Assembly (NCBI GenBank): GCA_900551075.1
Contig: URVB01000004.1
Span: 92,258-156,257, forward strand
Reading direction: 5' to 3'
Length of the DNA: 64,000 nt
Source: an uncultured Blautia sp.
Lineage (GTDB): Bacteria; Bacillota; Clostridia; Lachnospirales; Lachnospiraceae
Position 1 is the stretch's first letter. The number at the start of each line of letters is the position of its first letter. The notes under the pieces are model-generated. The model was not told where the DNA came from, did no database searches, and saw only the letters and a program-made list of their open reading frames with translations. Positions 54,170 through 61,997 of this stretch are shown here, in pieces. Made by a program: the position numbers and the translations under genes.

Positions 54170-54958
54170 TTGCAAACGGCCGGCTTGATTTATGCCAGAA
54201 TAAAATACAAAAAGAAATGTATTGACAGTATTGATCATTATACACCAGAGGTTGAGTATGCATTGCCGTTTAACGGGAGATGGTATGTGGCAAATGGCGG
54301 TATCACAAAAAACACATCCCATTCATGGGAAATTTTGCCGCAACGTTATGCTTACGATTTCATTATTGCGGATGAAGAAGGTAAGAGCTACAGCGGAGTT
54401 AAAGAAGCTTTGCACAGCTATTATTGCTATGGTAAAGACATTCTTGCTCCGGCGGACGGTATAGTTGTATCAATCGAAAACAACTTTCCTGACTGCCGCA
54501 TCATGAGTGATGGACGGCCTGATCCGGATACGCCTGACATTGGCGGTAATCGAATTATTATCAGACACTCCCCCAATGAATATAGCGCCATATGTCATCT
54601 TATGCCGGGGAGTGCAACCGTGCAGGCAGGACAGACAGTAAAAAAAGGTGATGTGATGGCCAAGTGTGGCAATTCCGGTAATACGACGGAACCTCACATT
54701 CATTTTCAGGTACAAAATACAGCCCGCTTTTATTCCTGCATTGGTGTACCAATCCTTTTTTCTAATGTGCAAAAAAAGTTATATGCAAAGTACAGTATGG
54801 TTGATACACGTCCTCTGCCGGAAAAAGAAGATATAAAAGGGGGCTATATCCATCGCGGATTATCAGTAAGGAATTTGTGTCAAAAAGAGTATTTAAATGA
54901 AGCACACATGTATGGTTATATCGGTAGCGGACATCAAAGCTGCAAAGAAGTTTTATGA
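54170..54958 (+). CDS. M23 family peptidase, N-terminal truncated
   Basis: About 262 residues of a LytM/M23 metallopeptidase. The zinc-site pattern is present: ILAPADGIVVSIENN, GGNRIIIRHSPNEYSAICHLMPGSATVQAGQTVKKGDVMAKCGNSGNTTEPHIHFQVQ with the H.H ligands near the end. Relatives begin with a membrane helix or signal before the pattern ARFK..C...IDHYTP; here the reading starts (TTG 54170, no good ribosome site) just inside that point (AGLIYARIKYKKKCIDSIDHYTPEVEY), so the secretion segment is lost. The last about 14 residues (GYIGSGHQSCKEVL) run into a glyoxalase-like gene in another frame, so the 3' end is also a junction. It is probably a relic of a cell-wall-acting enzyme. Confidence 0.7.
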   Translation: MQTAGLIYARIKYKKKCIDSIDHYTPEVEYALPFNGRWYVANGGITKNTSHSWEILPQRYAYDFIIADEEGKSYSGVKEALHSYYCYGKDILAPADGIVVSIENNFPDCRIMSDGRPDPDTPDIGGNRIIIRHSPNEYSAICHLMPGSATVQAGQTVKKGDVMAKCGNSGNTTEPHIHFQVQNTARFYSCIGVPILFSNVQKKLYAKYSMVDTRPLPEKEDIKGGYIHRGLSVRNLCQKEYLNEAHMYGYIGSGHQSCKEVL

Positions 54959-55110
54959 AGATTTATTCGGTCTGGAATTATTTCAGGATTATGGAAGGAA
55001 CATATCTTTTACCTGTGGCTTAGCGTTACAGCAGGATTTTACGGGTTTTTGAATAAACTGAAAGAGTATCCGGACATTGAGTATTTGGGAGAGGTCGTTG
55101 AGCGGGACCG
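54912..55110 (+). pseudogene. VOC/glyoxalase-like protein, decayed
   Basis: Starting at ATG 54912, inside the end of the peptidase gene, one frame reads MVISVADIKAAKKFYEDLFGLELFQDYGRNISFTCGLALQQDF, a clear N-terminal half of a vicinal oxygen chelate (glyoxalase/bleomycin resistance) protein. It stops with TGA near 55050. A second piece NKLKEYPDIEYLGEVVER in another frame follows at once and belongs to the C-terminal half. The middle and the end are missing. The gene is dead. Confidence 0.65.
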
Positions 55111-55149
55111 TTTCAGGTTTCGTGTTTGCACAAAACCTGAAACGCGGTC
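55106..55149. terminator. Bidirectional terminator-like inverted repeat
   Basis: GACCG-TTTCAGGTTT and AAACCTGAAA-CGCGGTC form an almost perfect 15-bp stem with a loop of about 12 bases. It sits between the decayed glyoxalase gene (+) and the end of the acetyltransferase gene (-). It may terminate from both sides; T runs are present only within the arms. Confidence 0.6.
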
Positions 55150-55153
55150 TCCG

Positions 55154-55789
55154 TCAAACTGTTTTCTCCATACGCTTTTCAATGTCAAGCCATGCTTCAT
55201 CATCTATTTTTTCATTTTTATACAGAAAATATTTATCCGCATCTGTAATCCGGCGTATCACCCTACAGGGATTTCCGGCAGCTACGACCCAATCAGGAAT
55301 GTCTTTTGTTACTACGCTGCCCGCACCGATCACCACGTTGTTTCCGATATGCACTCCCGCACAAATCACCGTATTGCCGCCAATCCATACATTGTCGCCT
55401 ATTGTTATTTCTTTTCCATATTCATAAGCAGAATTACGGCTCATAGGGTGAATCGGGTGCCCCGCTGTATAAATCGCTACATTCGGTGCCATTTGACAGT
55501 TATCCCCGATTTTTACTTTTGCAACATCAAGGATTGTGCAGTTGTAGTTTGCAAAAAAATTTTTCCCTACTTCAATATGTTTTCCGTAATCACAATAAAA
55601 TGGCGGATTGATAAATGCTCCTTCAGATTTTCCCAAAAGTTCTTTTACAACCTCAGAAATACCCTGAAAATCAGACCTGTCCATAAAGTTCAGTTTCTGC
55701 AATATTTTCCTGCAGACCGACTGCTCCTCAAAAATGCTGTCATCTGAAATGTATGCTAATCCGGCATCCCTACGTTCGATTTGATTCAT
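55154..55789 (-). CDS. Sugar O-acetyltransferase (Maa/LacA type)
   Basis: A 211-residue left-handed beta-helix acetyltransferase of the maltose/galactoside acetyltransferase family, transferring acetyl from acetyl-CoA to a sugar hydroxyl. The N-terminal Mac domain is ERRDAGLAYISDDSIFEEQSVCRKILQKLN. The hexapeptide-repeat region includes NPPFYCDYGKHIEVGKNFFANYNCTILDVAKVKIGDNCQMAPNVAIYTAGHPIHP with the catalytic His near residue 115, then ITIGDNVWIGGNTVICAGVHIGNNVVIGAGSVVTKDIPDWVVAAGNPCRVIR. The start is ATG 55789 with AGGAGG about 8 bases upstream on the minus strand; an earlier ATG at 55810 lies before the ribosome site. It is divergent from the AraC gene at 56070 with about 280 bases between them. 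Confidence 0.93.
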   Translation of the reverse strand: MNQIERRDAGLAYISDDSIFEEQSVCRKILQKLNFMDRSDFQGISEVVKELLGKSEGAFINPPFYCDYGKHIEVGKNFFANYNCTILDVAKVKIGDNCQMAPNVAIYTAGHPIHPMSRNSAYEYGKEITIGDNVWIGGNTVICAGVHIGNNVVIGAGSVVTKDIPDWVVAAGNPCRVIRRITDADKYFLYKNEKIDDEAWLDIEKRMEKTV

Positions 55790-56069
55790 TACATTACCTC
55801 CTGTTATCATCGAAGCTTACCACTTCTTTTAAATCATTTTGGACAATGAGGCGGTCTTTATATTAATAATTTTTGCCGTTTTATAAAGCTTGCCCCCATA
55901 AATATCATTTACTTCATAAGCAGATCCCTCCTTCAAAGATTATACAGTGTACCCCCAATATGGCATATCTGTCAGTGATATTTTTGATATAACAATACCA
56001 CGTTAAATATTTCTTTTTCTTTCAGAATATTGTAAAATTATATAACAATATTTTAACGGAGGCATCAAA

Positions 56070-57008
56070 ATGATTCGTGAACGGCATTGTTCTGCATCTT
56101 TTAACACTGATCTTTCTGAAAAGGTTGCATATGATAATCCACAGTTTCCCGCTTATATCCGTAAAGGAAATCTGTCTTTGTATCCGGATTATGCTGCCTC
56201 TTCCCATTGGCATGAGGAGCTTGAGTTTATCCTGGTTTGTGAGGGCTCCATGACCTATAACGTCAACGGTAAGCTGATAACACTTCGTTCCGGTAATGGG
56301 ATTTTTGTAAACAGCCGGCAACTGCATTATGGCTTTTCTGACAAAAAAGAAGGCTGTTCTTTTCTTTGCATTCTTTTGTCTCCTTCTTTGCTTGCGTCGA
56401 ATACATTTTTTTATGAGAATTATATAGAGCCCTTTATACGAAATACAGGCTGTCCTTATATTATGTTAGAGCAGTCTGTAGATTGGAACATGATCATCCT
56501 GGACTTATTACAGGAAATATTTGAAAAAAAAGACGAAGCGCTGTCTGAATTTTTAATACAGAGGAATTTCTTTTCTATTATGGAAATTCTTTATGCACAC
56601 AACAAACCCAATCCGGAAAAGGAAAAAAACAACAGCAGAGCACTGAATACATTAAAACAGATGATTCTGTACATAGAACAAAACTACCGGAAAAAAATAA
56701 CTCTTTTGGAAATTGCAAAGTCCGGTCATTGCTGTAAAAGCAAATGTATTTCATTATTTAAGCACTATTTGAAGGATTCCCCGATTGTATATCTTAATAA
56801 GCTCCGGCTTCAAAAAAGCTGTATTTTGCTTTTAGATACGGACCTGTCTGTTACAGAGGTTGCTTTTGAGTGTGGATTTCACGGCTCCAGCTATTATTGT
56901 GAAAGCTTCCGTAAATATTTTCAGGTTTCCCCGACAGAATACAGGAATCGCGTTAATAATCCATTTGCTTTTCCCTGTTTTTGCCCTTACGAGGCTTTGC
57001 AACACTAA
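56070..57008 (+). CDS. AraC family regulator with cupin-type sensor
   Basis: A 312-residue regulator. The N-terminal cupin-like ligand domain contains SSHWHEELEFILVCEGSMTYNVNGKLITLRSGNGIFVNSRQLHYGF (about 48-93), typical of sugar-sensing AraC proteins. The C-terminal double helix-turn-helix (about 205-300) reads IEQNYRKKITLLEIAKSGHCCKSKCISLFKHYLKDSPIVYLNKLRLQKSCILLL and VTEVAFECGFHGSSYYCESFRKYFQVSPTEYRNRV. ACGGAGGCATCAAA precedes the ATG. The divergent acetyltransferase gene is a natural candidate target. Other targets in the accessory region are possible. Confidence 0.9.
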   Translation: MIRERHCSASFNTDLSEKVAYDNPQFPAYIRKGNLSLYPDYAASSHWHEELEFILVCEGSMTYNVNGKLITLRSGNGIFVNSRQLHYGFSDKKEGCSFLCILLSPSLLASNTFFYENYIEPFIRNTGCPYIMLEQSVDWNMIILDLLQEIFEKKDEALSEFLIQRNFFSIMEILYAHNKPNPEKEKNNSRALNTLKQMILYIEQNYRKKITLLEIAKSGHCCKSKCISLFKHYLKDSPIVYLNKLRLQKSCILLLDTDLSVTEVAFECGFHGSSYYCESFRKYFQVSPTEYRNRVNNPFAFPCFCPYEALQH

Positions 57009-57050
57009 AAGGGGCGATATACAAGGCGAAGCGCAATCGTCACACTTTGT

Positions 57051-57569
57051 TTATCTGTACCGGATATATTCAAGAAATTTTTTGACAGCCACGGAGGTAT
57101 TTTTTTTGCTGCGCATAGCTAAACCGATATTACGATATGCAGGAACATCTAATTCTTTTGTAATGATATGGTATGGAACACGCTGCAAAATAAGCTGCGG
57201 GAGAATACTGATCCCTAATCCGCTTTCAACCATTGACATAATGGCGTAATCGTCCCATGTTGTAAAATGAATTTTGGGAGTGATGTTGCATTTTTCAAAT
57301 ATTTCCGATATTTCCGCCTTTGCCCCTTTTTCTAACAGCATAAAAGGATAATCACACAGAGCCTTGACGGGGAAGCGGTCGTAATCGGCAAGCGGGTGGT
57401 TTTCGGGCAGTACCACAAGGAGTTTATCCTGTTCTAAAAAAGAGGTTTCCAATTCGGCACGGGCAGGCAGGCGCAGGAAACCACAGTCAACGCGTCCCTC
57501 CAAAATCCAGTTTTCTATCTCCGTATAGTCACCTAATAGTAATTCATAGTCGATATTGGGATAATCAGC
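57051..57569 (-). pseudogene. LysR family regulator, N-terminal truncated
   Basis: A minus-strand reading of about 172 residues with no start codon: ADYPNIDYELLLGDYTEIENWILEGRVDCGFLRLP then LETSFLEQDKLLVVLPENHPLADYDRFPVKALCDYPFMLLEKGAKAEI and GLGISILPQLIL near the end. This is the ligand-binding domain of a LysR protein. The reading is open up to a TAA at 57572-57570, and the DNA-binding helix-turn-helix and linker that should precede it are absent. The cut lies directly next to a repeat array starting near 57600. It is therefore a 5'-deleted remnant. Confidence 0.85.
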
Positions 57570-57604
57570 TTAACTTGCGGCCGGCACCCCAAATATCCCG
57601 TGCC

Positions 57605-57730
57605 AATGCTGTTAAGAACGTCCAGCATCTCATGTCAAAGCTGTTAAGGCCTTCCAGCATCTCATATCAACGCTGTTAAGACCTTAAAGCATCTCATGTC
57701 AACGCCGTTAAGACCCTCCGGCTCCCCGGG
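57605..57730. repeat. Four tandem copies of a 32-bp hairpin-forming repeat
   Basis: The core GCTGTTAAG (GCCGTTAAG in the last copy) starts at 57608, 57640, 57672 and 57704, exactly 32 bases apart each time. Around it each unit has CAAC..GCTGTTAAGACCTTCC then AGCATCTCATGT in variant forms. Copies 1 and 2 pair GCTG with CAGC across an 11-base loop; copy 4 pairs GCCG with CGGC, so both arms changed together. Copy 3 keeps only GCT/AGC. No spacers are present, so it is not a CRISPR array. Confidence 0.8.
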
Positions 57731-57890
57731 CAAATTTCCCGCTGCGCTAAAATATTAAATATTACCGGATATGGCAGGCGATCCCAACATTATATTCTCC
57801 GCATAGTTTTCCGGAGGAAGGAAGTTTACTGCCGGGCCGGAACTGTCCTGAGACAATTTGTCTTTTTAAATCTCCGTATAAATAAGAAAA

Positions 57891-57966
57891 GTTACGGAAA
57901 TTTCTATAAAATGTTACAGAAATTTCTTCTTGAGTCTTATATGACGAAATGATAAAATGTTATAAT
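57891..57966 (+). promoter_or_regulatory. Direct-repeat activator sites with -10 box
   Basis: GTTACGGAAATTTCT (57891-57905) and GTTACAGAAATTTCT (57913-57927) are 14/15 identical and spaced 22 bp, two helix turns. TATAAT lies at 57961-57966 with no proper -35 box at the right distance. Direct repeats just upstream of a -35-less promoter suggest activation by a response regulator or AraC-type dimer bound on one face of the DNA. Confidence 0.6.
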
Positions 57967-57999
57967 ATAGGTAAAATGTTCGCAAAATGAATTTGGAAG

Positions 58000-58018
58000 T
58001 GCGGCCTCAAGGGCCGCA
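58000..58018 (+). other. Leader hairpin before the c-di-GMP gene
   Basis: TGCGGCC-tcaag-GGCCGCA forms a perfect 7-bp stem followed by AAATTTTACC. It lies in the 5' leader (about 130 bases) between the TATAAT box and the coding start. It could be a weak terminator or a stabilising structure. No c-di-GMP riboswitch fold was recognised. Confidence 0.55.
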
Positions 58019-58102
58019 AAATTTTACCGCAGCCTGTCTGCAGGGGTAAGCAGATTGGTGAAGGCTGATAATTTTAGCAAAAGAATTCACTGGAGTGATG
58101 AT

Positions 58103-60613
58103 ATGTCGAAGGTCAGACCCAAATTAAAGGTTTTAGTCGTGGACGATTCTGAATTAAATCGTGAGATGCTGGGCTCTATGCTTGAAAATGAATACGAAAT
58201 TGTGGAGGCGGAAAACGGAAAGCAGGCGATTGATATATTGCGTAAAAATGTATCGGAGCTGTCCCTCCTTCTGTTGGACGTTCAAATGCCGCAGATGGAC
58301 GGCTTTGAGGTATTGATACATATGAACCGGTTTCATTGGATTGATATGGTTCCAGTCATCATGATTTCCAGCGAAATTGCGCCCAAATTTATAGAACGTG
58401 CGTATGATCTTGGAGCAACAGACTATATTGCCCGTCCTTATAACACGGTGATTGTACGCCGCCGTGTGGCCAATGTTATTTTGTCTTTTGCAAAACAGCG
58501 TCAACTGCTGGAGATCATTACCCAGCAAATTAATAAAAAGGAAAAAGATAACCAGCTCATGCTTTCCATCCTGTCCCATATCGTAGAATTCCGTAATGGG
58601 GAAAGCGGACTTCATGTCCTGCGTATCAATGTTATTACGGATCGTCTGCTGCGGCAGCTCATGTTAAAAACGGAATGCAATAAAATGACATATGAGGATA
58701 TCGCCCTGATTAGTATGGCTTCGGCTCTGCACGATATTGGCAAGATAGCTATTCCGGAGGAAATTTTAAATAAGCCCGGCCGTCTTACCGCAGAGGAATT
58801 TCATATTATACAGGGCCATTCTATGGCAGGCGCGGATATACTTATGGATTTGCCGATTGATAAGAATGAGCCTTTGCTGAAAACTGCATATGAAATCTGC
58901 CGGTGGCATCATGAACGGTATGACGGCAATGGTTATCCGGACGGTCTGAAGGGAGATGCCATTCCGCTGTCTGCACAGGTGGTCGCCCTGGCGGATGTCT
59001 ATGATGCGCTGACCAGCGAACGGTGCTATAAGTCTGCATATTCGCATGATAAAGCAATGCAAATGATCTTTGACGGACAGTGCGGAGCGTTTCATCCACT
59101 GCTGCTGGAGTGTCTGCGCGATATCGGAAATACGATTGAACAGGAGCTGACAACCAAAAAGACATATGAAATAGAGTACACTCCAAAAGAAACCAGAAAT
59201 ATTACGGAGCAACTGCATCGCTATGGCCTGGGTGACTCGGAACGTCTGCTAAAGTTGCGGTCATACGAACATCAGCATTTTCGTTTTCTGTTGGATAAAA
59301 GCGAAGAGATTTTCTTTAATTATGCAGTAGAATCCTCCTTTTTAAGCTTCAATAAATATGGGGCAGAGCAGCTTCAGATAGAGAATGATCTGTTTCATCC
59401 GCTGGAGAGCCGGAATCTGTTGAAATGTGCTGATATTGATGTCCTGCATCATATCGTGAAAAAGGTTCACGCGGCAACCCCGGCACAACCCGATTTTCAG
59501 GTTGATATCCCGCTTACAATTAAGCAGGAGGAACATTGGTTCCGCTGTATCTGTCATGTTATCTGGACAAATGAAAATATGAAACACTATGCAGGCGTCA
59601 TGGGTAAGCTTTTGAATATAGATGACAGCCATATGACGGCTGCAAACAGCGGCGCGGCTGCCGGAAGGCCCTCCATAGAGTTGGTGTTCGATGACATACG
59701 CATGAAAAAACAAATCAGCAATTGTTCCATGAGCGGCATGGAGGCCCGGATATTACTGCAGTATCTCAAAACGGTTTTTGATGTTGTACGGCTGGTTGAT
59801 GCCACAAAAAACTGCCAGGTTGACATAGATGAGACAGGCGCCCTTCAATTCTCGGACTTTCACTGCTATGACATATGGAACAAGGGAGAGCGGTGTGAAA
59901 ACTGCATTTCAGCCAAATGTATGTCAAGCAAAGGGAGCCTGACAAAATTTGAGTTCATAGACCAGTGTATCTATCATGTGCGGGCAACCTATGTGGAGGT
60001 TGACGGTTATCCCTATTCGCTGGAAATCGTTGATCAGATTACCGAGGAAACTCTGCTGGGCGGGCATGGGAAGGATGAAGTAATAAAGTATATCACATCC
60101 CACAACCATAAACTCTATGTAGACATACTGACCGGAATTTATAATCGACGCTATTATGAGGAACAACTGCGCGACATGTGCCATATCAGTGCGGCAGCCA
60201 TGCTGGATATGGACCGTTTTAAGGTCATTAATGATACATACGGTCATCTGGTTGGCGATCTGGCATTGAAGACGGTAGCCAAAGCGATAAAAAGCTGTGT
60301 AAGAAAAACGGACTCCATCGTGCGTTTAGGCGGAGATGAATTTTTTGTTGTGTTCCGGGATATACCGTTTCACGTGTTTAAGAAAAAACTGGAAGCCATA
60401 AGAGCCTGCGTAGAAAAGGTGGTTATTTCCGGCTATCCCCGGCTTCACGTTTCCATCAGTATCGGTGGCGCCTATGGACCGGGCAGGACTTCAGATTTAA
60501 TGGAAGTGGCGGACAGATTGTTATATCAGGCAAAAAGAGAGCAGGCCGGGCTGAAGATTGAGCATTTAGAAGGCGGCAGTGGAATGCGCTGCGAACCTGA
60601 ACCGGGACTGTAA
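58103..60613 (+). CDS. Receiver-HD-GYP-GGDEF response regulator
   Basis: An 836-residue cytoplasmic protein joining opposite c-di-GMP activities. Receiver domain 8-125: acidic pair VVDDSE, phospho-Asp59 in LLLLDVQMPQMDG. HD-GYP domain about 150-350: His210-Asp211 in HDIGKIAIP and HHERYDGNGYPDGLKG with Gly-Tyr-Pro 277-279, expected to hydrolyse c-di-GMP. A middle PAS-like section (about 400-680) has a cysteine set Cys588, Cys598, Cys601 and Cys606 (CX9CX2CX4C) that could bind metal. The GGDEF domain (about 690-830) has an intact GGDEF at 743-747 in RLGGDEFFVVF, expected to make c-di-GMP. ATG 58103 is preferred, with GGAG 7 bases upstream; TTG 58055 would add 16 residues. A lipoprotein gene and a sensor kinase gene follow. 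Confidence 0.9.
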   Translation: MSKVRPKLKVLVVDDSELNREMLGSMLENEYEIVEAENGKQAIDILRKNVSELSLLLLDVQMPQMDGFEVLIHMNRFHWIDMVPVIMISSEIAPKFIERAYDLGATDYIARPYNTVIVRRRVANVILSFAKQRQLLEIITQQINKKEKDNQLMLSILSHIVEFRNGESGLHVLRINVITDRLLRQLMLKTECNKMTYEDIALISMASALHDIGKIAIPEEILNKPGRLTAEEFHIIQGHSMAGADILMDLPIDKNEPLLKTAYEICRWHHERYDGNGYPDGLKGDAIPLSAQVVALADVYDALTSERCYKSAYSHDKAMQMIFDGQCGAFHPLLLECLRDIGNTIEQELTTKKTYEIEYTPKETRNITEQLHRYGLGDSERLLKLRSYEHQHFRFLLDKSEEIFFNYAVESSFLSFNKYGAEQLQIENDLFHPLESRNLLKCADIDVLHHIVKKVHAATPAQPDFQVDIPLTIKQEEHWFRCICHVIWTNENMKHYAGVMGKLLNIDDSHMTAANSGAAAGRPSIELVFDDIRMKKQISNCSMSGMEARILLQYLKTVFDVVRLVDATKNCQVDIDETGALQFSDFHCYDIWNKGERCENCISAKCMSSKGSLTKFEFIDQCIYHVRATYVEVDGYPYSLEIVDQITEETLLGGHGKDEVIKYITSHNHKLYVDILTGIYNRRYYEEQLRDMCHISAAAMLDMDRFKVINDTYGHLVGDLALKTVAKAIKSCVRKTDSIVRLGGDEFFVVFRDIPFHVFKKKLEAIRACVEKVVISGYPRLHVSISIGGAYGPGRTSDLMEVADRLLYQAKREQAGLKIEHLEGGSGMRCEPEPGL

Positions 60614-60713
60614 CGCGGCCATTGAAGTGAAGACCTCTTTGCATGACTGACCTGGAACATTCATTAAGTATAGGCATTGGTTCTGAATCAGAGAACGAAA
60701 GGGATAAAGAAAA

Positions 60714-61979
60714 ATGAAGCGATATAAACGGATTCTGTCTATTCTTCTAATTAGTGTCCTGCTGGCAGGCTGCAGCCGGGGAACCAGCGAAATCATGGTG
60801 ATTGAGAATGAACCGCCTGCGGAACAGGAGCATGTGTTTCTTTCTTTTTTTGGATATAAAGCAGACTCACTGAATCTGACAGCGATTGAAGACATACTGG
60901 ACCGGTATATGGAACAAAACCCTGATATTATCGTGACCTATGAGGGCGTGAAGGGCATTGATTACTGGAACGCTTTTGAAAGACGGGTACAGGCCAATGC
61001 ACTTGACGACGTATTTATGGTGGATCATGACCGGGTTGTAGACATGACCGGCCAGGGAAAGTTGGCGGATTTATCCGGCCTTCCTGCGATTGGGAATTAT
61101 CAGGACAGGATGAAAGAGCAGTTCACCGATGAAGACGGTTCCGTCTATTTCCTGCCCACATGTATATCTTTCTACGGATTGTACATCAATTACGACCTGT
61201 TGAAAGCGCATGGACAGAAGGTTCCGGAAAACTGGTCTGATTTTATGGAGGTCTGCAGCTATTTTACGGCAAAGGGAATCACGCCTGTCGTTGCAAATAA
61301 CTATGCTTCCCTCAGAAACCTCATAGTCGCCAGATCAATGTATTCGGTTTATCAGCAGGATTCCGCCGCGGCAATCCAAGCGTTCAACCGTGAACCGGCA
61401 GAATTGGCAAATGTGCTGCGTCCGGGAATGGAAATGGTTGAGGAAATGATCCACCATAAATGGATTGACTGCGCAGAGGTTTTGGAGACGGATCAAACTT
61501 CCGATGATCTTAAGCTGTTTGCGGGCGGAGATCGGCCGTTTATGGTGACCGGAGGCTGGGCGACCTCGAGAGTGGCGGATATGGAGCACCCATTTTCTTA
61601 TGGCGTACATCCCTTTCCTGTTCTGGACGATGGCAGTGTGCTGGTAATGGATGGGAATACCTGTATTGGCGTTAACGCCGACAGCGAACACCTGGAGGAG
61701 GCAATGCAGTTTGTTGAATGTATCACACAGCCGGATGCCATATGGGAATACTGTGACAGCCAAAGCTCCTATACGCCGCTGCAGGATGACCGGGTTCCTA
61801 CCGATAAAACAATTCATCCTGCTGCTGAATGTTTGGAAAGCGGACGGATTGTGACAGGCTCTGATTATAGGCTGGACCTGCCATTGGACACTTCTCTTTC
61901 TGAAACAACACGGCAGATGTTGAATGGAATGTCCGCGGATGAGGCTGTTGCCCTGTTGAACCGGCTTCTGGCACAGTAG
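60714..61979 (+). CDS. Solute-binding lipoprotein without transporter partners
   Basis: A 421-residue extracellular solute-binding protein of the family 1 (sugar) class. The signal peptide MKRYKRILSILLISVLLAGC ends in a lipobox, giving lipid-anchored Cys20. The mature domain shows YMEQNPDIIVTYEGVKGIDYWNAFERRVQAN, VYFLPTCISFYGLYINYDLLKAHGQKVPENWSDFMEVC and GVNADSEHLEEAMQFVECIT, typical of CUT1 receptors. No permease or ATPase gene is within reach on either side. It lies between a receiver-HD-GYP-GGDEF gene and a sensor kinase gene 18 bases downstream. A sensing role, presenting a ligand to the kinase, is inferred. AAAGGGATAAAG precedes the ATG. Confidence 0.88.
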   Translation: MKRYKRILSILLISVLLAGCSRGTSEIMVIENEPPAEQEHVFLSFFGYKADSLNLTAIEDILDRYMEQNPDIIVTYEGVKGIDYWNAFERRVQANALDDVFMVDHDRVVDMTGQGKLADLSGLPAIGNYQDRMKEQFTDEDGSVYFLPTCISFYGLYINYDLLKAHGQKVPENWSDFMEVCSYFTAKGITPVVANNYASLRNLIVARSMYSVYQQDSAAAIQAFNREPAELANVLRPGMEMVEEMIHHKWIDCAEVLETDQTSDDLKLFAGGDRPFMVTGGWATSRVADMEHPFSYGVHPFPVLDDGSVLVMDGNTCIGVNADSEHLEEAMQFVECITQPDAIWEYCDSQSSYTPLQDDRVPTDKTIHPAAECLESGRIVTGSDYRLDLPLDTSLSETTRQMLNGMSADEAVALLNRLLAQ

Positions 61980-61997
61980 CTCCCGGAGGAAATAAAA

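Larger units (their letters stand above)
57570..58102 (+). other. Intergenic region between LysR remnant and signalling block
   Basis: No gene is seen in these 533 bases. They hold the 32-bp repeat array (57605-57730), a 15-bp direct repeat pair (57891-57927), a TATAAT box (57961-57966) and a G+C-rich hairpin (58000-58018) before the receiver-HD-GYP-GGDEF gene. The rest shows no clear signal. Confidence 0.7.

Noticed and set aside
43758..57569. An intact integrative conjugative element
   Set aside because: No relaxase, coupling ATPase, VirB4-like ATPase or complete integrase gene is present and the recombinase is shattered; only remnants and cargo remain.
57605..57730. CRISPR array
   Set aside because: The 32-bp units follow each other directly without unique spacers, and no cas gene is near.
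58000..58102. c-di-GMP riboswitch before the HD-GYP/GGDEF gene
   Set aside because: Only a simple 7-bp hairpin is seen; the two-helix GEMM pattern with its conserved tetraloop and receptor is not apparent.
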